Of a stretch of DNA of 64,000 nucleotides, positions 35,631 to 44,152 are shown in pieces. Where the stretch lies: NCBI GenBank assembly GCA_002499195.1, contig DAKS01000039.1:1-64000 (forward strand), given 5' to 3'. A program made the translations under genes and the position numbers. Numbering within the stretch: the first letter of the stretch is position 1; each line of letters starts with the position of its first letter. The DNA is from Euryarchaeota archaeon UBA443 (GTDB taxonomy: Archaea; Thermoplasmatota; Poseidoniia; Poseidoniales; Poseidoniaceae). A model generated the notes under the pieces. The model made no database searches. It saw only the letters and a program-made list of their open reading frames with translations, and had not been told where the DNA came from.

Positions 35631-37157
35631 ATGGGCAAACCAGCGAAGGCCAAGAGGGGGATTCCAAGCAAAGTTGAAGATTTCAACGCTTGGTATCCAT
35701 TCATCGTTGAAGCTGCTGAACTTGTTGACAAGCGTTATCCAATCAAAGGGATGGATGTTTGGAGGCCATATGGATGGAAAGCCATGAGGCAAATCGATGC
35801 TCTCACACATTCAGAAATGGACCGAACAGGACACGAAGAAGTCAACTTCCCACTCCTTATCCCCGAGGATTTACTTGAGAAAGAAAATGCTCTCGTATCT
35901 AGATTGAAGCGGGCTAGAGAAGAGGGAGTTGATCCTGATGAACTTCGCGATGAAGATGAGGAAGCAGGATTCAAGAAAGAAGTCTATTGGGTGAAGCATG
36001 CTGGTGAAAATGAACTCGACATACCCATGTTTTTACGACCGACCAGCGAGACTGCAATGTACACGATGTTCCCATTATGGATAAGGAGTCACAAGGATTT
36101 ACCATTGAAAGTATACCAAATGGTCAATACATTTCGTTATGAGACTAAACAAACTCGCTCCTTTATTCGCGTCCGAGAAATTCATTTCTTTGAAGCACAT
36201 ACTGCACATGCTAATGAAGAGGATGCTACGCGACAAATCGAGCAGGATTTGGAAATTGTTGATCGATTGATGGAGAAACTTTGCCTCCCAATAATCAAAG
36301 CAAAACGACCGGTATGGGACACGTTTCCTGGCGCTCATTATACGATTGGTATCGATGCTGTCATGCCAAATGGTCGAACCCTACAAGTTGCAAGTTGCCA
36401 CCATTATCTCGACCAATGGGCAAAAGCATTCGATATTACATATGAGAATCTCGAAGCCAAGCAACAACACGTCCATCAAACAACGTATGGAATGTCAGAA
36501 CGTTTGCTTGGCGCGGTTGTTGGTATGCATGGAGATGATTCTGGACTTATCATGCCTCCTGCTATCGCTCCATGGCAAGTTGTTGTATGCCCGATGATTC
36601 GGAAGAATTCCGATGTAGATACTGTCGCAATTTCACATGAAGTTGCCGAGACTCTTCGAAACGCAGGATTGCGCGTTCACGTCGATGACCGAGATCTTCA
36701 TCCTGGACAGAAATATTACGATTGGGAGATTAAAGGTGTTCCACTGAGACTAGATATTGGACCTCGTGATGTAGAGCAAGGTACTGCATTTGCTGCAAAG
36801 CGCACAGGAGGAAAACAGCCACTACCAATGGATAATATCGTCCAATCTGTTAATGAAGTATTGGACGAAATCTCGGAAGTTCTCCGAGGCCGATCAAGCG
36901 AACATATGGAACATGTCATTCAGCCTCTGCCCGGATTTGTTGAGAATGACGGGGAATGGAGCATGAATGGTGAAGTGAAAGAAGGTCACATCTACGAGTT
37001 ACCGTTTGATGGCACAGATGCACATGCAGAGGTTATCGAACGAACAACTGGTTTGACATTCTTAGGTGATTCAACCGATGAATATGCGGATGAGCGACCT
37101 TGTCACATGAGTGGAAAACCCACAAAACGTCGAGTTCTTCTTGCAAAGACCTACTGA
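35631..37157 (+). CDS. proS: Prolyl-tRNA synthetase, archaeal/eukaryotic type
   Basis: Charges tRNA-Pro. A 508-residue class II synthetase lacking the bacterial editing insertion. Motif 2 is in FRYETKQTRSFIRVREIHFFEAHTAHA, cited as a block near 180-206. GRTLQVASCHHYLDQWAKAF and the motif 3 region QTTYGMSERLLGAVVGMHGDD follow. An anticodon-binding domain begins at about 325, and the family-specific C-terminal domain ends KRRVLLAKTY, with the terminal Tyr conserved in this type. I start at ATG 35631 (MGKPAKAK); the frame can extend to a TTG at 35574 but AAGGAACC fits the ATG. Overlaps the convergent ArsC-like gene by 7 bases. Confidence 0.95.
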   Translation: MGKPAKAKRGIPSKVEDFNAWYPFIVEAAELVDKRYPIKGMDVWRPYGWKAMRQIDALTHSEMDRTGHEEVNFPLLIPEDLLEKENALVSRLKRAREEGVDPDELRDEDEEAGFKKEVYWVKHAGENELDIPMFLRPTSETAMYTMFPLWIRSHKDLPLKVYQMVNTFRYETKQTRSFIRVREIHFFEAHTAHANEEDATRQIEQDLEIVDRLMEKLCLPIIKAKRPVWDTFPGAHYTIGIDAVMPNGRTLQVASCHHYLDQWAKAFDITYENLEAKQQHVHQTTYGMSERLLGAVVGMHGDDSGLIMPPAIAPWQVVVCPMIRKNSDVDTVAISHEVAETLRNAGLRVHVDDRDLHPGQKYYDWEIKGVPLRLDIGPRDVEQGTAFAAKRTGGKQPLPMDNIVQSVNEVLDEISEVLRGRSSEHMEHVIQPLPGFVENDGEWSMNGEVKEGHIYELPFDGTDAHAEVIERTTGLTFLGDSTDEYADERPCHMSGKPTKRRVLLAKTY

Positions 37158-37489
37158 TTTTGAAGAAATTCAAGAATCAATTCGGGCGGTCGACCAATAA
37201 CTGCTTGTCCATTGTGGATCAAAACTGGACGTTCCAAGCACTTTGGTTGTTCAAGAATTAATTGTTGTATCGATTTGGCATCCAAATTCTTGACATCAAA
37301 ATCTCCAACTACATCTTTCCTGCGAACGATGTTTGATAGTGTTGATAAAATCACAACATCGCTGGAATCAATTCCTTCCGTAAGGTAGCGATAGTCTTCA
37401 AATTCAAATCCTGCTTCTGTAAGTAATGCAACCGCTTGTCTTGATTTGGAACATTTTGGATTGTGGTAAAGACGCATATGATCACGCAT
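37151..37489 (-). CDS. ArsC-family thioredoxin-fold protein (arsenate reductase-like)
   Basis: A 112-residue protein with the ArsC/Spx fold. It starts MRLYHNPKCSKSRQAVALL with the catalytic Cys of NPKCSKSRQ, and ends with RPVLIHNGQAVIGRPPELILEFL, which carries the conserved RP and GRPPE motifs of the glutaredoxin-dependent arsenate-reductase branch. The real start may be the second ATG, four codons in (37477). It follows srp54 by 3 bases, suggesting translational coupling. No arsenic-efflux gene is nearby; the ArsA-like gene upstream is a targeting ATPase, so the physiological substrate is open. Confidence 0.85.
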   Translation of the reverse strand: MRDHMRLYHNPKCSKSRQAVALLTEAGFEFEDYRYLTEGIDSSDVVILSTLSNIVRRKDVVGDFDVKNLDAKSIQQLILEQPKCLERPVLIHNGQAVIGRPPELILEFLQNQ

Positions 37490-37492
37490 TCA

Positions 37493-38863
37493 TCACATAC
37501 CGAAAGAAGATGGGTCCATGTCCATCTCACCATCTTTCATCATCTTACGCATTTGCTTGTTCAACTTGCGGTTTCCACCCATACCCTTCATCATCTTTCG
37601 AGAACGTTTCCATTGTGCGATAAGTTCCCTGACATCTTTTTCCTTGACGCCGGAACCTCGAGCAATTCTCTGTATTCGCTCCGCCTTGATCTTAGCAGGT
37701 TCGTTCTTTTCCCAGGCAGTCATAGAATCCATAATTGTTCGATAGCGATCAAGATTGCCCTGCATCGCTTCTTTTTGTGATTTCGACATACCACCTAGGC
37801 CACCAAACATACTTCCTGGTAAGAACGACATGAGTTTGTCGATAGTACCTACCTTAGCCATCATTTCCATTTGTTTGTACATGTCATTAAGCGTAAATCG
37901 TCCTGACATCAGACGTTGAGTTAGACGCATTGCCTCTTCTTCATCCAAATCTTCTGGTGCAAGATCGATAAGTCCACGAATATCTCCCATTCCAAGCAAT
38001 CGTGATATGAATCGGTCCGCTTCGAATTTCTCAAGATCTGATACCTTCTCACCAACACCGATGTGAACCAATGGAGCACCTGTTGCAGCAACTGCTGACA
38101 AGGCGCCACCACCACGAGCAGTACCATCCAATTTTGTAACAACAATTCCTGTCACACCAGCAAGATCGTGGAATGAGGCTGCCACAGGACCTGCAGCCTG
38201 TCCAACTTGAGCATCGATTACCAACCAACGTTCCGTAGCTCTAGTTATCGAAGCAATTCGTTCCAATTCCTCGACAAGTTCCTCGTCCAGTTGGTGGCGA
38301 CCTGCAGTATCGACGATGACGAGATCTGCGGCAGCACAGGCAGCCAAACCATTACGAACAATTGTTGCTGCATCCTTTTCATCGGGTTCACCATAAACAG
38401 TTACACTAGAATCTTCAAGCAGTTGCGATAACTGAGCGTAAGCACCTGGTCGGTGAACGTCAGCTTCGATGACAGCGACACGCAAACCGTGCTTTTTTCG
38501 ATACCACTCTGCCAATTTTGCTGTCGTCGTGGTTTTACCTTGACCGTACAGGCCCACAAGAAGAAGTGTTGCGCCACGTGGTTGGAATTCATGACTGCTC
38601 CCAAGAATTCGGACCAATTCGAGATAGAGAATGTTCATCGCCTGTGTTTGAAGATCGATTCCAGGTCGAGGCTCTTCCTCACGCATTCTCTCTTCCAAAC
38701 GATCGACGATTTCCTTGGTCTGCCTTACGTTGAAATCAGCTTCTTGCAAGGCCCGACGAAGACTCTTTGTCATCTCCTTGAGTTCTTCCTCATTGAGTCG
38801 ACGCTTACTTCGAAGAAGACCTAGGGAACGGAAAATCCCACGTGAGAGACCTTCAAGCGCCAT
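37493..38863 (-). CDS. srp54: Signal recognition particle protein SRP54
   Basis: GTPase of the signal recognition particle; binds signal sequences and 7S RNA and docks with FtsY. The 456-residue protein has an N-domain (1-90), a G-domain with P-loop VGLYGQGKTTTTAKLA, VDTAGRHQLDEEL, and TKLDGTARGGGALS, and a Met-rich M-domain (FGGLGGMSKSQKEA, KMMKGMGGNRKLNKQMRKMM). All elements are normal for archaea. It lies between the ArsA/Get3-like gene and the ArsC-like gene on the same strand. The 7S RNA gene is not visible in the intergenic regions here. Confidence 0.96.
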   Translation of the reverse strand: MALEGLSRGIFRSLGLLRSKRRLNEEELKEMTKSLRRALQEADFNVRQTKEIVDRLEERMREEEPRPGIDLQTQAMNILYLELVRILGSSHEFQPRGATLLLVGLYGQGKTTTTAKLAEWYRKKHGLRVAVIEADVHRPGAYAQLSQLLEDSSVTVYGEPDEKDAATIVRNGLAACAAADLVIVDTAGRHQLDEELVEELERIASITRATERWLVIDAQVGQAAGPVAASFHDLAGVTGIVVTKLDGTARGGGALSAVAATGAPLVHIGVGEKVSDLEKFEADRFISRLLGMGDIRGLIDLAPEDLDEEEAMRLTQRLMSGRFTLNDMYKQMEMMAKVGTIDKLMSFLPGSMFGGLGGMSKSQKEAMQGNLDRYRTIMDSMTAWEKNEPAKIKAERIQRIARGSGVKEKDVRELIAQWKRSRKMMKGMGGNRKLNKQMRKMMKDGEMDMDPSSFGM

Positions 38864-38904
38864 ACATTACCCACCAAGCCTTCTCCTTTCAATCCAACGG
38901 ATGT

Positions 38905-40161
38905 TCACTCAGTGAGTGGTACTTCGAGTCGGAGTATATCATCCTCAAGTTTGGCCTTAACCTGTGTAGACTTTGCTGGTGATGTTGTTGGAATCGCATG
39001 CTCGCGTCCGTTTACACCAACAAATAGGACCCCCTCCTCGCTCCGCAGCGAAAGATCTTCTCGTTGCAATCCAGGGAAATGAAGATTAATGATTTCAACA
39101 CCATCTCCTTGTTCGATGTATGTTCCACGATGAATTGAGTGTTTCAATCGATCTCCTACTGCATAGGGGCCGAGTTCTTCGGAGAGGGTTTTTGGCTCAC
39201 CATACAACAAAGTTCCATAATTACGCAAACGTTCCAAACCTTGGACTTCTGAATCAAATAATTCCATGGTAGTTACCGGTATATCGAGCGTTTCTTCCAA
39301 TTCAGCAATATGGGCCTGTTCTTCAGTTCTCCTCCTTTGCAAGAAAGGATGGTCAAGTTCTGGCGTGACTCGATTCACCAGACAACCCGTTACTGGAAGT
39401 TCGTATTCGTTAAGCGATACATTGGCACGTACTGTCTCGTTTACCCCCATACGCTCAGGTATTGTAACAAGTGTAAACGATGTTGTTGATGAATCGCTTA
39501 ACACTCGGCGAACGTGAAGAACTCGACGACGGAATCGCTCCAACTCTTCTTTCATAGCATCACTTTGCTTTCTCCCAAATAGCATGGAGCGAATACCACC
39601 AGAAACTCGCATCATTCGAAGCAATCGACCCGACCACGCTTCGATCAGTTCTGGTAAGGAAAGGAAACGTAGCGTATGTCCTGTAGGAGCTGTATCGAAA
39701 ACAATTACATCCCATGCAGGATTTTCAACATGTTTGAGTAGTTCGTCAAAGGCAATCGCCTCGTCAAGACCGGGGAGTACCAATTCACTCGAATCTACTT
39801 CTTCTTTGATCGAAGCCATCTCTTCTTTAGCGGATTGATCAAACATTCCACCCATTCCCCCCAAAGCAGAAAAGGGCGAAGAAGACATTCCTGAGAGACT
39901 TTCACCGAGTTTGGGCATGAATGTCGATAACTTAGCCTCTGGATTCAATTCGAGACCAAAAAGACCCGGGACTCCTTCAACTGGTGTTGGCTCAGAACCA
40001 AGGTCAACACCCAGTGAATCAGATGTAGAATGAGCAGGATCACTAGAAACAAGCAGTACTTTGAGGCCCGAATCAGCAAGCCACACCGCGGTTGATGCGG
40101 AAGTTGTAGTTTTTCCAACACCGCCCTTGCCGCCAAACAGCAACAACCTCGCCATGGTCAT
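38905..40161 (-). CDS. ArsA/Get3-type ATPase with C-terminal Hsp20-like domain
   Basis: A 418-residue homodimeric-type ATPase. The deviant Walker A GGKGGVGKTTTSAS is at about 8-21, followed by LLVSSDPAHSTSDSLG, DTAPTGHTLRFLSLPE and a helical middle region. The last 80 residues (INLHFPGLQREDLSL to LEDDILRLEVPLTE) form a small beta-sandwich like alpha-crystallin/p23. Archaeal Get3-like proteins target tail-anchored membrane proteins, whereas true ArsA drives arsenite export and has two ATPase halves; only one half is present. The position upstream of srp54 supports a targeting role. The start may be the third codon (MARLLLF). Confidence 0.9.
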   Translation of the reverse strand: MTMARLLLFGGKGGVGKTTTSASTAVWLADSGLKVLLVSSDPAHSTSDSLGVDLGSEPTPVEGVPGLFGLELNPEAKLSTFMPKLGESLSGMSSSPFSALGGMGGMFDQSAKEEMASIKEEVDSSELVLPGLDEAIAFDELLKHVENPAWDVIVFDTAPTGHTLRFLSLPELIEAWSGRLLRMMRVSGGIRSMLFGRKQSDAMKEELERFRRRVLHVRRVLSDSSTTSFTLVTIPERMGVNETVRANVSLNEYELPVTGCLVNRVTPELDHPFLQRRRTEEQAHIAELEETLDIPVTTMELFDSEVQGLERLRNYGTLLYGEPKTLSEELGPYAVGDRLKHSIHRGTYIEQGDGVEIINLHFPGLQREDLSLRSEEGVLFVGVNGREHAIPTTSPAKSTQVKAKLEDDILRLEVPLTE

Positions 40162-40212
40162 GACACATTGAGGGGGTGTTTGAACTCATTGCCTCCATTT
40201 ATTCCTAATCAT

Positions 40213-40220
40213 CTTATGTA
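40213..40220 (+). promoter_or_regulatory. TATA-like element of the 264-residue membrane protein gene
   Basis: CTTATGTA centred about 25 bases before the GTG at 40242; nearly the same sequence and spacing as the element at 22970-22977. Suggests a leaderless transcript starting at the GTG. Confidence 0.5.
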
Positions 40221-40241
40221 GGCGAGTCTTCAGGACAGATT

Positions 40242-41036
40242 GTGGTCAATGATTTCGTTACATTTCAAGTGGCTGCTATTTGTGGCCTTATTGGAATGAC
40301 GCTTGGATGGCGTGGCGTTATGACCAAATATTCTGGATTCTATGACTTGCCAACCGCATGGAATCAAGTGTTTTGGGGTATTCTTCTCGGTGGAGCTTTC
40401 GCATCATATGCCGATAATTCCTTGTTTTTGCCATATTTTGAAGCCCAACTAACTGGAGAACGAACTGCCGAATTGAATCTCATACGCCTTATTCTGATTC
40501 CATTAATCGCAACTATTGGTATGCATTTTTTACTGCGGCGAAAGCGAGTCAGAAAGGGTGGTTCCCAAGCCACCAGCGGTTGGGCACTTGGCCTTGCAGT
40601 CGGCGGCATGTTAGCCATTGTATTGATCACAAGGAAGGTTCAGACGGGTATAGATGGTCCTATGGACGTACTTACCATATTGCTTATCGGTTTCTTTGCA
40701 CCTCGTGTTGAAGCCATTATCACGGCCTTCCATGGCACATTGATGTTGAGAAAAAAACGCTGGGGTGCTATATTCCGTGCAACCTTTTGGAGGGCTTCAT
40801 CGCTTACGATGTTCTATTTTGCATGGTTCAGTCCACTAGCATGGGTTTTCATCATCCCTCCGATCCTCCTCGTACAAGATTCGGCTGAAAAATGGGTTTG
40901 GGATTCGGTTCCAAAAGAGGGAAGACGTCGTTGGAGAAGAATGCAGGCCGATAAAAAGCGTGAAAAGCAGGCATCTGCGAGGCTAATTGAGGCTCCACAG
41001 TCCATGATTCTTAACGCCGGAAATGCGGAAGAGTGA
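40242..41036 (+). CDS. Hypothetical polytopic membrane protein
   Basis: Not recognised. The 264-residue protein has about six hydrophobic segments (FQVAAICGLIGMTLGW, NQVFWGILLGGAFASY, IRLILIPLIATIGMHFLL, WALGLAVGGMLAIVLI, VLTILLIGFFAPRVEAII, FYFAWFSPLAWVFIIPPILL) and a basic C-terminal cytoplasmic tail (RRRWRRMQADKKREKQ). The GTG start is supported by the TATA-like element 25 bases upstream. Divergent from the ArsA-like gene and 85 bases upstream of the transglutaminase-like gene. No transport signature is evident. Confidence 0.7.
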   Translation: MVNDFVTFQVAAICGLIGMTLGWRGVMTKYSGFYDLPTAWNQVFWGILLGGAFASYADNSLFLPYFEAQLTGERTAELNLIRLILIPLIATIGMHFLLRRKRVRKGGSQATSGWALGLAVGGMLAIVLITRKVQTGIDGPMDVLTILLIGFFAPRVEAIITAFHGTLMLRKKRWGAIFRATFWRASSLTMFYFAWFSPLAWVFIIPPILLVQDSAEKWVWDSVPKEGRRRWRRMQADKKREKQASARLIEAPQSMILNAGNAEE

Positions 41037-41121
41037 AATCGCGGCCTAAGACTACCTCTATCAATGGTTTGGTCGGTCATCTCACACAACCATTAAACCA
41101 TGACTGTGAAACCAAGAGGGT

Positions 41122-42717
41122 ATGGGTTCCTGCCCGTATTGCAGTGCGACCACGCTGGATGGCGATACCATTTGCTATTCCTGTGGAAGGGTTTTGGCGA
41201 ATAGTTCGATAATGGATAGCAGAATTCTTCTCCAAAAAGATCGGCATAACAACGTCAATGCGTACAGGATGACGGCTAAACCAAACCGTCGAGGTATCGT
41301 TCAAACCGATCGGGGACGAACTAAAAACATCCTCAAAGGGCGAAAGAATCGTTTTCGAAGCATCATCATGCTAGGATTGGTTGCGTTCATTATGCTCTCT
41401 CCACAAGCCAGAGAAATGACCATAGGAAAGATTTCTGAAGTCAAAGATTTCATTATGAATCCAACGTCAGGTTACTTGGTCTATGACATCGAAGCTGATT
41501 ATACATTAAATCGAATTGTGACATTTGAAAATAAGGATAACGATATGACCGAATATTTCAATGAATCACTACCTATATCTCCCGATGTGTACGCCCTAGA
41601 AAATAGTAATTCGATGTATACATACACAGATGGAACACAAGATCTTCCGAATCAAAAGATACAGGATGTTACAGCAATAGAGTTGAGAATTGATGGCCAA
41701 TCAATCAATATACCACTTGAAAATTCTGCAATAAAGTCACACTCTGAAGCAATTGTCACACCTGGAGGTCACAAGGTATGGTGGCCTGGAACCTCAGGCA
41801 CTGGTAACCAATATTGCATTGGAGGACCATGTGTGAAGGTTAACGTAAATTTAGGTCCAAGTCAAATCCTAACTTTCGAATATCTAGTGACGATCAGTAC
41901 CAATTCCTATACCTGGTGGTCCGACGTTAACGATGTTGACCCCCGTATCCCTGGTTATTCTTCAGGAATGTTAGAGCAAAATAGCGGTACCTTTGATGAC
42001 TTACAGGATCGTGGTGGAGGGGATCGTACCGATGATTTTACTGATCTCCGATGGTACGACAAGAACCGCCCTGATCACGCCATCGATGCAACAGCGGCTA
42101 ATGTCATTGCAGCGGTTTCAGCCATTGATTCAAATTTGCCTGATGGAAATCAAAACGCATTCACATTTGCTCGTGCAGCATTTGAGTACATCAAGGACAA
42201 TATCGTGTACTATACTTGCCCACCAGGAGACCCCAGTTGTGCTGGTCAGCCAGCTCTTAGCGGTCCGGCCTGTCTAGCCGCAGGACAAGGTGATTGCGAT
42301 GAACAAACAAATGCATTCTTGAGTTTATTGAGAGCAAAGGGAATCCCAGGATGGTACGTATTTGGAATCTTATCAAGTAAGTCCTACACAAAGTGGGAGG
42401 CTCACGCATGGGGTTACATTCAATTGCCTATGTCTACGGATTGGTGCAATGAGAACAATGTTGAATTGGATAGTTGCTACATTGAAGGATCTGTCGATGT
42501 AACCAACAACAAATGGTTGCTTCATACTGCATCAGCACTCATTGATTGGGTTGAACAACCAGATCCTAACGGTGATGGAACCTACATCAATGCGTACTAC
42601 CGACCGCTCTCCTATTCGGATAAGGACAATGATTTTGAACGAATTAAACGTGATCGGGTTTTCGCTTTGGAAGGGCCTGTTAGTTATGGTGGCGGTAAGT
42701 TCCCTGTCTATAGTTGA
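41122..42717 (+). CDS. Zinc-ribbon, membrane-anchored transglutaminase-like protein
   Basis: A 531-residue protein. An N-terminal cytoplasmic zinc ribbon (Cys4, Cys7, Cys18, Cys21) is followed by a basic segment and one membrane helix (SIIMLGLVAFIMLS, about 80-93). The large extracellular part ends in a transglutaminase-like fold with the nucleophile Cys in GQGDCDEQTNAFLSLLRAKGIP and the His in KWEAHAWGYIQL. Such domains are papain-like peptidases or transglutaminases acting on cell-surface protein. Several further extracellular Cys could form disulfides (YYTCPPGDPSCAG). It lies 11 bases upstream of trkA, apparently in one operon, though a functional tie to K+ uptake is unclear. Confidence 0.82.
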   Translation: MGSCPYCSATTLDGDTICYSCGRVLANSSIMDSRILLQKDRHNNVNAYRMTAKPNRRGIVQTDRGRTKNILKGRKNRFRSIIMLGLVAFIMLSPQAREMTIGKISEVKDFIMNPTSGYLVYDIEADYTLNRIVTFENKDNDMTEYFNESLPISPDVYALENSNSMYTYTDGTQDLPNQKIQDVTAIELRIDGQSINIPLENSAIKSHSEAIVTPGGHKVWWPGTSGTGNQYCIGGPCVKVNVNLGPSQILTFEYLVTISTNSYTWWSDVNDVDPRIPGYSSGMLEQNSGTFDDLQDRGGGDRTDDFTDLRWYDKNRPDHAIDATAANVIAAVSAIDSNLPDGNQNAFTFARAAFEYIKDNIVYYTCPPGDPSCAGQPALSGPACLAAGQGDCDEQTNAFLSLLRAKGIPGWYVFGILSSKSYTKWEAHAWGYIQLPMSTDWCNENNVELDSCYIEGSVDVTNNKWLLHTASALIDWVEQPDPNGDGTYINAYYRPLSYSDKDNDFERIKRDRVFALEGPVSYGGGKFPVYS

Positions 42718-42728
42718 GGTGATGAAGA

Positions 42729-44150
42729 ATGCGTGTTATTATTGGGGGGGCCGGGCGAGTTGGTTCAGAATTGGCTCGGGCAATGCGAGCTGAAACCATG
42801 GATGTTGTTTTGATCGATAGTGATTCAAGAGCGGTCAAGAATGCACAATCACTCGATGCTCTGGTCATTCATGGGGATATTACCTCGCGAGAATCATTGC
42901 AAGAAGCTGGAATCGGCGATGCTACTGTATTTGTTGCTGTAACCGATTCAGATGATCGAAATTTGATTGCTTGCGCCTTAGCAGAGGATGAATTCAAGCG
43001 AAAGAATGGAGTTTCTATCAAGCATAATCTACTTTCAATCGGACGATTTCGTAATCGAGAATACGTCGATGAACACGAACAAGGACATCTGTCACGTTGG
43101 GCTGCAGTAGATTATGCAATCGATCCAGTCGATGGAGCTATCCAACGATTGGCTACTGGTCTAAGGTCCTCAGCAATCGAAGAAGTCATTCCATTCGGAC
43201 ATGAAGCATATATCATCGAATTGAACGTTACAAAGGATGCTGAACAGGTCATATACCAAACATTGGCGGAAGCGAGTCTAGGAATTGAAGGTGGATTACC
43301 CCTCATCGTTGGTGTGAAGCGAGATGGTGAGCCTAGCACTGTTCCAAGCAAAGATTTCACTTTAATGCCAAAAGACCGAATTGCTGTAGCGACTAGCGGA
43401 CTAGGTTCTTTTAGTCGAATTTTGACTGCATTTGGTCATGAATCCATCGATTTTCCTGCACAACCTCGAGTTGCGATTATTGGAGCGACCATCGTTGGAA
43501 AGAGAATCGCTGAGAATTGGCTTCGTAACGGTGCTTACGTAACTGTTATTGAGCGAAATCTGAACATTGCTAATGACCTTTCAGGTTCAGATATTGGCGC
43601 TCATGCGAATTTGGATGTCATCCACGGGGATTTCCTTGATCGGAACATCCTTACTGAAATCGGAATCAAAGAACATCATATTGCTATTGCAGCTCTTGAA
43701 GACGACCACATCTCCATTGCAGCTGCACTCCTTGCAAGCGATATGGGCGTCACCAGAACAGGACTCATTCTCCAGGATTCCGATCTCGTAACCGTTACAC
43801 AACGAATGGGAATTACATTTGCAGTTGATATCAAGCGAGTTGCAGTTGACAACATACTTGCACACATTCACACAAAGGCCTCTGGTGCTTATGCAATTCT
43901 TTCCAATATCCCTGATGTAGTCGGCATTAGCCAAACTGTATCGAAGGATTCCAAGTTTGCTGGTAAGAAGATTGGAAATTCCGGTTTGCCGGATTGGTCT
44001 AGAATCGCTTTCATTCAACGTCGAAATACTGCAGGCTTTTGGGAGACACTTCGGCCTGCTCGGGAGAAAACAATCGTTGAGGGCGACCGTCTCATATTGT
44101 TTTGTCGACCAGATCGGGTCGCAGATCTTGAGAAACGATTCAAGGTGTGA
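42729..44150 (+). CDS. trkA: Trk K+ uptake regulatory subunit TrkA
   Basis: Peripheral NAD(H)/nucleotide-binding subunit that gates the TrkH channel. The 473-residue protein has two tandem RCK units. The first Rossmann motif is VIIGGAGRVGSELARAM with the acid of VLIDSD at its end; a TrkA_C domain is at about 150-225. The second RCK begins RVAIIGATIVGKRIAENW with VIERN, followed by a second TrkA_C domain ending in LILFCRPDRVADLEKRF. GAGGTGATGA precedes the ATG. trkH follows at once. Confidence 0.93.
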   Translation: MRVIIGGAGRVGSELARAMRAETMDVVLIDSDSRAVKNAQSLDALVIHGDITSRESLQEAGIGDATVFVAVTDSDDRNLIACALAEDEFKRKNGVSIKHNLLSIGRFRNREYVDEHEQGHLSRWAAVDYAIDPVDGAIQRLATGLRSSAIEEVIPFGHEAYIIELNVTKDAEQVIYQTLAEASLGIEGGLPLIVGVKRDGEPSTVPSKDFTLMPKDRIAVATSGLGSFSRILTAFGHESIDFPAQPRVAIIGATIVGKRIAENWLRNGAYVTVIERNLNIANDLSGSDIGAHANLDVIHGDFLDRNILTEIGIKEHHIAIAALEDDHISIAAALLASDMGVTRTGLILQDSDLVTVTQRMGITFAVDIKRVAVDNILAHIHTKASGAYAILSNIPDVVGISQTVSKDSKFAGKKIGNSGLPDWSRIAFIQRRNTAGFWETLRPAREKTIVEGDRLILFCRPDRVADLEKRFKV

Positions 44151-44152
44151 TC

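Noticed and set aside
38905..40161. Arsenite-resistance cassette (ArsA plus ArsC at 37151-37489)
   Set aside because: The ArsA-like protein has a single ATPase half with a Get3-like context beside srp54, and there is no ArsB, Acr3 or ArsR, so a resistance operon is not supported.
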